Below are positions 54,101 to 62,900 of a DNA stretch of 64,000 nt, piece by piece. Each line of letters opens with the position of its first letter. Position 1 is the stretch's first letter. This DNA comes from Uloborus plumipes (lineage: Eukaryota; Arthropoda; Arachnida; Araneae; Uloboridae): NCBI GenBank assembly GCA_038373865.1, contig JAXGGA010004482.1, forward strand, positions 1-64,000. The letters run 5' to 3'. The notes under the pieces were generated by a model. The model saw only the letters and a program-made list of their open reading frames with translations. It searched no databases and had not been told where the DNA came from. Both the position numbers and the translations under genes were made by a program.

Positions 54101-56886
54101 GGTGTCAGCAAGAAAAATACTTACAACACACTCAAATGTTTGTGTGTTTGGGCAATGTGCAAACTGGGCCCTCCCGAAATTTTTTTCTACGACCTTGCCA
54201 CAGCCCCTAAGTATGGAGGTGCCCTTTTCATCTTCTGTCCACCGCCCTCCCAAGACACCCAGCACGAGCCTGGCTTGAATATCTAGTCATGTCATTTGCA
54301 TGTTTTTTTCAGGCTTATCTCAATAATAGATGTGTGTTTGAGATAAGTGTCTCCCCCCCCCCTCTTATTTTCAAAGCCAAAACTATTTAATTTCAGGTGG
54401 GGGAGGGGGAACTCTTAATGGATTTTTTTTTTTTTAAATAATCTTAAGAAAAAACTAGGTTAACATTAGAACTTAGCAAGAATTATAAATTTATGAATAA
54501 ATGCTTGTCATAATATTTTAGTAATAATAAATTGCATGGGGACGCATTTTCTTTGCTGTTTTAAATCCAAGAAAGGGTTTAGTGCTTCAAGTCAGTGGTA
54601 TGGTACCTCTATAATATAGCTTTTGAAAATCATCATATACTAAATGCAATACGGTTAGAAGAAATGAAGAAATGAAAATAATAATAAGTATTTTGCAACA
54701 AAAAGTAGTATCATAGCTAGAAAATTTTTCTGGACGATAACTTGAAAATTTAAAAAATAATAATTATTTTATAAAATAAATAATTACTCTAAGAAAAATT
54801 ATCTCAAATAAACCTGATTTCTTACTTATTTTTTATGTATAATTTAGAAGAGATATTATTATTGACTATATTTGTTGATCACTTAGAAATTAACAAAAAC
54901 CCACTTTTGACAAAAACCCGGGTGGGTTTTTGTTGGTGGACCCGCCCAGATAAACCCGGGTGGGTTTTTCTGGGCTGGATCCACCTTTGCCAACCCTGAT
55001 TATAAGTGTTTCAGTTGTTTGTATGTAACTGAATAAAAGATAAAATTCACGTCCTTTGCAAATCTAAAAGTAATACATTTTTTATACTATTATTAATACT
55101 AAAGGCTAAACTATACTATATAAACTATTTTTTTATATTTCATGTTGATGTATTATAAGAGCATCTGAAAGCTGATTTTTTTGTTTTTTTAAACTAATTT
55201 AAAGATTATTTGTATATAGTTTGGTGTGTCGGCAGAAACTGAACAAAATGAAAATCTACTGATTTCCCATATGTTTGATACATAGGTACAATTGTTAGGA
55301 TGATGGAATAGAATTAGTATACAATTCAATTACATTATTTCTTGAAAAAAAATTCTTTTAAATGAACCATTTAGTCAAAACATAATGATTGTATTTTGAT
55401 CTTAATCTGGCAATCTCACAAAAAAAAATTATTTACATGTAGTACAAAAATTTTCCTCATTTGATTAGGGGGCCAGGAGAGTTCTTTCTGAAAATGTTTA
55501 AAATATTAGTTCCGGTAATGTGGTTTCAGGCGTCTCTAGTGATGTTTGAAGAAAGGAAGGTTCGGGGGGATTTCCATGAAAAATTTTAAAGGTTTGAAAG
55601 GGCGATAATTGTTGACTTTAGGGTAAGGGGGCTTAAAGTCTGTCCCGATCAATATTTAAAAAAAAGAAAAAGAAAACAATCCCCCGCCCCTGCATTTTTT
55701 TCAAAATTGAAATCACTTAGTTTTTCCAAAAAACATTCTTTTTTACTTTCTTTTACGTAGTAAAGGAAGTTTTGTGATTGCGAAAAAAAAAAGTAACTCA
55801 AATTTGGATCTAAATTTTGATCTTGCTCACCCTCGAATGAATGTTCAGCAGTTTTTTTGACCTGTCAGCTCGTGCATATGTACCTACCAGCATATGAACA
55901 GCCGAAAAATCCTTTTCAACCACCCAGGAGTTAATTTCGACGAGTTTTCTCGTGACATCTGTATGTGCGTATGTATGTGTGTCGCATAACTCGAAAACTA
56001 TATGCCATAGAAGCTTCTAGTTTGGTATGTAGGCTCTGAGGATGGTCTAGTTGTGCACCTCCCCTTGTGGTTGCATTCGAATGTTCCCAAGGGGGTGTTT
56101 TACCCCTTTTTTGGGGTAAATCAATATTAATTTTAATGCAAACTCAAGTGATATGAATTGGCGAGACCACTTGGCGATATGTCGCCAAGCTTTTGGTCGC
56201 CAAGTGTCTGAAGCTAACTTGGCGCCATATCGCCAAGTTGGCGATAAATTTGGCGAAAAAAATATTTTTTGAATTTGGGTTTAACTTGCCGATATTTTGC
56301 GAAAAATTCACTGAATGATATTAAAATCGGCAATATTTAGAAAATTAACCGCTGTAAAACATTTTTTGCATTGTTTCGTGGCAGATTAGGGGCGTAAATA
56401 TTTGAATTGTTACCTTGCTCACTCCAAGCACTTTTTTTAACACTTAAGGCAACTACTAAGAAATTTACACGTAAAAGGAAGTAGTGTGGGGTCCATACAA
56501 GATTTTTTCTTTTCAATAATAAAGAATATTTAAAAAAAATCAATGCATCATTCTGTGTGGGACCCGGGCACCTATAGTGTTAGAAATAAAAAGTCGTTAG
56601 AGTCTTCTTTTGCTACTAAAAGTTTTGATTAGACGCCTAGATTTTCAATCCTGGGGCAAAATTTGCCACTGAAAGTTTTGGATCACATTAAGTTTTATCT
56701 TATCTAACACTGTAATTGAAATCCAAAGAATAAATTTTAAAAGGTTGTTTTCAAAGACATAAATTTTATCTCTAAAAGTCGTTTTCTTTTGCATATTTTA
56801 CAGATTTGCTTTAGGCAGTTAGTGCGCAACATACAGCAGTGCATATCGGCAGTATGTTCATTCATATATATATATCTATCTATCTA

Positions 56887-56923
<37 letters not shown>

Positions 56924-59900
56924 TCGGATATGCATATTTGATTCATGAAAAATTGCGCCTAGGCTGTTCTTTTCACGCCTAGAAATATAAATTAGGTGTC
57001 ATCATGGCACCTACATTTTAATTCTTATTTCTAACACTCTTTGTCTCTAAATTTCAAAGTCAACAATTTATAAAATTCTTCCGATGGAATTGAGATGACA
57101 AATTTAAGTGTCTGAAAGAATAAAAGATAACATTAAAAAAAACTTCACAATTTTTTTCTTGTTTACTAATACACACACAAATGTTAGAGTAGATTTTAAT
57201 CACGTATTACCTGAATTCACATTTCAAAAACATAGCTCCTAAATATGGTCAATGAAGAAAATGCGTGAATATGTTCACTCAGTAAAAAATACAAACAGCT
57301 TTATAGCTTAAATTGTACAATTAATAATTTCTCATTATCATTCAAAAATAAATATTCTGCACTATAAAAAGAAATTCTGATACTCTGTAGTTAGTAACTT
57401 TTGTTCTGGCTTGCTTGGTATTTTGCTGAGCAGAATTTATTGAGAAATTGTGTGGTTTTTGGAAAATATAGCCCTTTGTAGGGCAGTTTAAAGATTTGCA
57501 ACTGTACTTCATTTTGATTATTTCAAGCAAAATATAAATTTATTACTCTTATTGTGTTTTTTCCTTCTGAACTAAATTTTGCTTCTATTTTTATTGTCTC
57601 TTAATTAGCTATCCTCCAACTAGTTTTCCTCACAGTGCTCAAAATCCTTTGTCTGTAACTGAAGGTCCTAGTCAGTCAACTATGCCACATTCATCTTTAG
57701 CATTGTCATTGCCTTTAGATGCAGGGGCCGATGCATTTCAGCAAGCAAATACAGAAAGTGGTGTCTGGGGCTGGCTCAAAGGAAAAGATTTCCTCAACAA
57801 AGTTGCTGAAAAAGCTAAGGTGAGGAAAATGTTAATTATTTTACAAATACAAATACGACGACCAGCAACAGGCTTTGGGCCCAACAGGCTGGTCCTAGTC
57901 AAATTATAGACCCCGATGAAGATCAATGGCTTAAAACTATCTACTCCCTTGCTCCTTACCGCTCCTTCCGGTAAACTATTCCAAGTACCCACTACTCTGC
58001 TAAAATAGTAATTTTACCGAATTTCCAGGTTAGCCTGAGATTTAAACAGCTTATAACAATGACCCCTTGTCCTGCTTTCCGTGCAAAAATTTAACCCAAT
58101 AACATCTTTTTTTGATAAATTCAAACAACTGAATCATGTCCCCCCTGGTTCTCCTTTGCTCAAGATTATACATGTTAAGCATTCTAAGTCTAGAAATAGT
58201 CTAAATTAGAAAATCCATTCACTAACCTTGTAGTCCTCCTTTGTACCCTTTCCAATAAATTAATATCTTTCTTAAGATAAGGAGACCAAAACTGAACAGC
58301 ATACTCTAAATGAGGTCTTATCAAACTTCTTTATAAAGGCAGAAGAACCTTCTTAGATTTGTTTGAAATAGATATCTTTATAAACCCAAGCATCCTATTG
58401 GCTTCGTTACTAGCTATGCTGCACTGTTGACTAAACTTGAAGTCTTGATTTATTAAGACACCTAGATCCATAACATTCTTTGCCTTACTAATGACTGAAT
58501 CCTGTAAATAATAGCTTGTATGCTTATTTCCATGACCTAAATGCAGCATTTGATATTTGTCAGCGATGAAGATCAATGGCCCTCTTAAAAAACTATCTAC
58601 TCCCTTGCTCCTTACCGCCTCTTCCGGTAAACTATTCCGAGTTCCCACCACTCAAACATTAATAATTTAACTGAAATTTCAGCTTAACAGTTCAAATAGT
58701 TATCCTTGAATGTTTTTAAGAGTTATGCTCAGCACCATTTGATGTTCCTGAATTAATTTCCTACTGTAAAAAATTAGATAGTCTTGAGAGAATTTTAATT
58801 AAAATGATAAAATGTCGAAAAGGAATGCAGTAAAGTGCCAGCTACCTGCCCTTCGGTTATTCTCAATTCCATGTTATCGGCCTTACCTACAGCATTTACA
58901 TTTTTTATTTCGTTAATGCAACAAAAATAATTGAAAAACAATATTTGGGCATAAATGTAGCTATGTCCTCTTAGCCCTTGTAGATGGGCAGCCACTGTCC
59001 CAATTCTCCCAACTCTCCCCCTACATATTTCTGGAATTTGTTAAGTTCTTGGAAAAGCATTTTTTTGTTGTTGTTGGAAGATGGGGAGGTTCTTTGGGGT
59101 ATATAAAAATTATGCTTCCTACAGAAGCTCTAAACTGTGATCCCCCCCCCCCCTATTATTTTTCGATTTCAGGGTATTTGTTACACTTTATCATATCATT
59201 GCCAAACCTGATCCTAATTACAAATCGAATCCAAAACTTCAAGAAAATAGTTTTTAGCCCATTCATAAATTTGACCTCCATAAATAAGTGCCGGCATGGG
59301 CCTGTGAGTCCGTACTTGGGCCTGTGTCTTTTTGTGGAAAAAAAAATGATTTTCTTGTAATTTTTTTTTTTTTTTTGGTAAAATAGTTTTGTTAATTTTT
59401 AGAAAAATATTTTTTTTTGCTCCTTTTTTAGTAAAAGAATTTTTTTCGCTATTTTTTTTTTTTTAGTTTGGGTGGTGCACCCCTACATGTGACCCTACCG
59501 GCATCTATGCCTCCACAGTCTGTTTTTGAGATTGTTGAAGTTCTGTATTTTCATAACATAGTTTCTGTTTCCAAGCTCACTTAAAATTTGTTACTTAGGC
59601 ATCCATTAAGTTGAGTATTTTCTTTTTCATTAAAATTTAGTTTACAATAAAATGTAAAAGCAGTGTTTTTTTCCTTGATTTTCCTCTGTGATTGAATGGT
59701 TTATTAATATTAACACTGAAGAAAGAAAATGAAAAATTGTCGAATTTATGCTATGTTTTTGTTAAATATTTAAATGGCTTTCTTCTTTTGTAGAGCTCTG
59801 TGGATTCTGTTATTACTACACTAGATCCAGGAATGAAAGAAATTATCAGTAAGATAAATGTTACTTTTATTTTTCTGTTATATTTAAAGTTTAGATAAAT

Positions 59901-62900
59901 AACTATTAATACCTTTGATGAAAAATTCCAATGGATGTTGACAAAAATATAATAGTTAATAGAGTTGAACCGAAAACACTAAAGAAATGTGTTGCAATTT
60001 TTGTTCTTTTATGGGGAAAAAAGGGAAATATAAAATGATGCCTCTATTTTTAACCTTTTGGATCCTGGCTGTTCATATAGAAAATTTTCTTTTGACCCAT
60101 GTGGTACGACAGTTGAACCACAGATTTCTTTTCCATTGAAAAGAGAAAGTATAAACTGTCGCACCAGACGTATGAAACCTTGAAAAAATTCCCGGTTCCA
60201 AAGGGTTCAAGTGAAAATTTCAACTCTGTCCTCTAAAGAGAAAAGACTTATGGTACAACATGTGTACCACCCGGTTCCTAAAGGTTAAATGAATGTTTCA
60301 ACCTAAGTAATCAATCAAATCTGCTTATACATTTAAGTGTAAAGTCATTCTGTTTGGCCGAACTTACTCTGTGTGAATATACAAACACACAGACGCAAAT
60401 TCAAAACAGACTTTGAAGCAAAGAAGTAGAATGCATTCTGTACATAATGTCCAGTAAATGTATGCCAAAGACACTAGATCTTTCTGTTTAGGATAAGTTG
60501 ACTTGATTCAGAGTAAGCAAACTAAAACACAGAAATCACAAAGAGGCTTTGTCTACCTCAAAACCAATCCCCCTTAAATTAGTAATACAGCTTTCTGTGC
60601 CTAAAACATGCAACCAGTTTACTACATAAAGAATAAAGGTTTTCATCTTTTAGTTTTGTCTTTCTAAAAAAGCATTATTTGCTTCAATTAATTCAGATTG
60701 TATATTATTACCTTTAATCAAATAAATTTTTTTAATTGAACTTTTTACTTACAGATTCAGGAGGTGACATTAATGTCATTGTAGCATCTGGTAATGAGAC
60801 AAAAATATCTGCTATACGAGAAGCTTTTCAGCAAGTTTTTGGTAAAGCTACTGTTCAAGGTGTACCAGTTCAGTCCTGTAGTATTGCTCCACAACCTGTT
60901 GGATTTTCTGCTGGGCTGAAAGCTGCAGAAGAACGAATTGGTTATCTGAAGCAAAATGTATTTGTGGAGGGCCATCAGATTCTGGTAGCAGTAGAAAATT
61001 TTTTAGTTGAACTAACTCCGGACAAGTAAGTTCTAGATTTCATCTTGTTTGCTCATGTTAATCAAGAAAAAGTTTTAGTTATAGAGACTAGCTCAGACAG
61101 AAGAGACCTTTTTGTGGAAGAGGAGGCATGAAAGTATAAAAGTCCTGACCTATAAATTAACTGCCTCATCAACACTGGCAATATACATGTTAAAATCTAA
61201 GTCTCTAGAGAAGGGAATTGCCAGTGGCGTACGCAGACAAATTATTTCAGGGGGGGGCTGAGTCAAGACTTCTTTTGAGTGAGGGGGGAGACACCTCATG
61301 AAATGTAACTAAGAAAAGTTAATGCCTCGAATTTCTGATTTAATGCCTTTTTAAGTCGACAAAAATACCTCATTAAAAAAAACTTTCGTGTCATTAAAAT
61401 TATTGTGAAGAAAGCGTTTTGATAGACACAGAGAATGATTAATTTAAATTTAAAAACATTTCTTCATTGAAAGTTGCTGAAGCACTTAATCTCAATATTT
61501 TGGCAAATTTACTCTAATAATGTTAATTTTGCAATTAATTTTACTATTGTTCCCAATACTGGGTTTCAATTCAATTTTTGCTGAAATTTATTTAAAAGAA
61601 TTGAATGACTGTAAAACATTAATTGGTATTTCTAATACATAGATTTGCAATAAAAATGAACAAATCGGAATAATAGGATAATCACAAGCATGACTTACAT
61701 TAAAATATACATGTCGAAAAAGAATCTTTCTTTTAATTTTGTCCCATACTTAATTATCTGTTCTGAAAGCTTTTCTCATTTTGGGATTAAAAAAAAGGGG
61801 GAGGGGGAATTTAGGAAAAAAAAAAAAACCCTTACATTTTTAAATTCATTTTGAAAATTTCGGAGGGGGCTGCAGCCCTATCAGCCCACCCCCTGAGTAC
61901 ACTACTGGGAATTGCCCTATAGCATCCCCTCTTGATGAGCCACTTGTTGCCAGTGACCAATGCAAGTACTGCTGTTTGCTGTACAGAAGTACCATGCAGT
62001 AGGGTTTTAATGCTGTAAGATAACTTAGAACAAAAATATTAACTTGAACACGTACACATTTTTTTTTTCATAATTTTGTCTCTTGACGGTTAAATTTGGC
62101 TCTTTTCCCTTGCTCTTGAATTTACATTAATAAAATCCTATTCTTCAGTATATTCTGCTCTTTCACATTAATCATGGTGGCTACTTAACAGCATAGGAAA
62201 TAAGCGGTATCGCATTGCAGTTTGCAATTCAAAACATGTGAAAGACGATACAATATCAGATTTTACAGAGTCATTAAAGTGTGGTGGGTGAGGCAACGAT
62301 ATACAACTCATTTATTTCATTCATTATGCATAATCATTAGGGTGAGTCGAAAAAATCGATTTTTTTATTTCGAAATCGCATTACCTCTCAAAAGTTGTGG
62401 TTTAGTATCCACAACTTGGGAAAAATAAGAAAAAAATTCTAAGTTGACGTCTTCGGTTCGCGCATGAGGCTCAAAGTTGGAAAAAATATGTTAAAAATGG
62501 AAATTTTCAAAAGGAAAAAAGAAAAAAAAACTGAAACTTTTTATAATGCAACTGCCATAAGCTGTAAATATTTTGTGCATTTTTAATCTAAAAAATATTT
62601 TATAGCTTTTACATACGATCATTAGTTTGCACATCAGCCTTAAATTGGGCTAAAACCGCCTACAATGTCAAATTTCGAAAATATCGATTTTTTTTATTTC
62701 GAAATCGCATTACCTCTCAAAAGTTGTGGTTTGGTATCCAAAATTTGGGAAAAATAATAAAAAAAAATCTAAGTTGACTCCTTCGGTTCGCGCATGAGGC
62801 TCAAAATTGGAAAATATATGCTAAAAATGGAAATTTTCAAAAAATAATTTTAAGAAAAAAAAGGTAATTGTTTTCTATTGAATCTGATTTAAATTTTTAG

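Larger units (their letters stand above)
35123..54998. mobile_element. hAT-like element expanded to 19.9 kb by nested insertions
   Basis: Left terminus CAGGGTTGGCAAAAACCC and right terminus CCACCTTTGCCAACCCTG are inverted and flanked by a perfect 8-bp duplication ATTATAAG (35115-35122 and 54999-55006). GGGTTTTTCTGGG-type motifs lie subterminally at both ends (35150-35215 and 54900-54975), supporting that these are two ends of one element. Inside are a Ty1/copia element, a MITE and the Tc1/hAT nest. Not all the interior is explained, so the original core length is unknown. Confidence 0.75.
55161..57608. other. PRRC1 intron 2, right part
   Basis: This holds a repeat with TTTTACGTAGTAAAGGAAGT and a TTGGCGA palindrome cluster (56155-56260), plus a (TATA/TATC)n microsatellite at 56862-56922. 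I see no coding exon between PRRC1 exons 2 and 3. Confidence 0.45.

Noticed and set aside
53981..54286. Overlapping open frames on both strands
   Set aside because: They cross A and G homopolymers and CA repeats; no domain and no splice context.
57649..57909. 86-codon open frame read as a single gene
   Set aside because: Only the first part (to 57819) is PRRC1 exon 3; the rest is intron and reads into the CR1 fragment.
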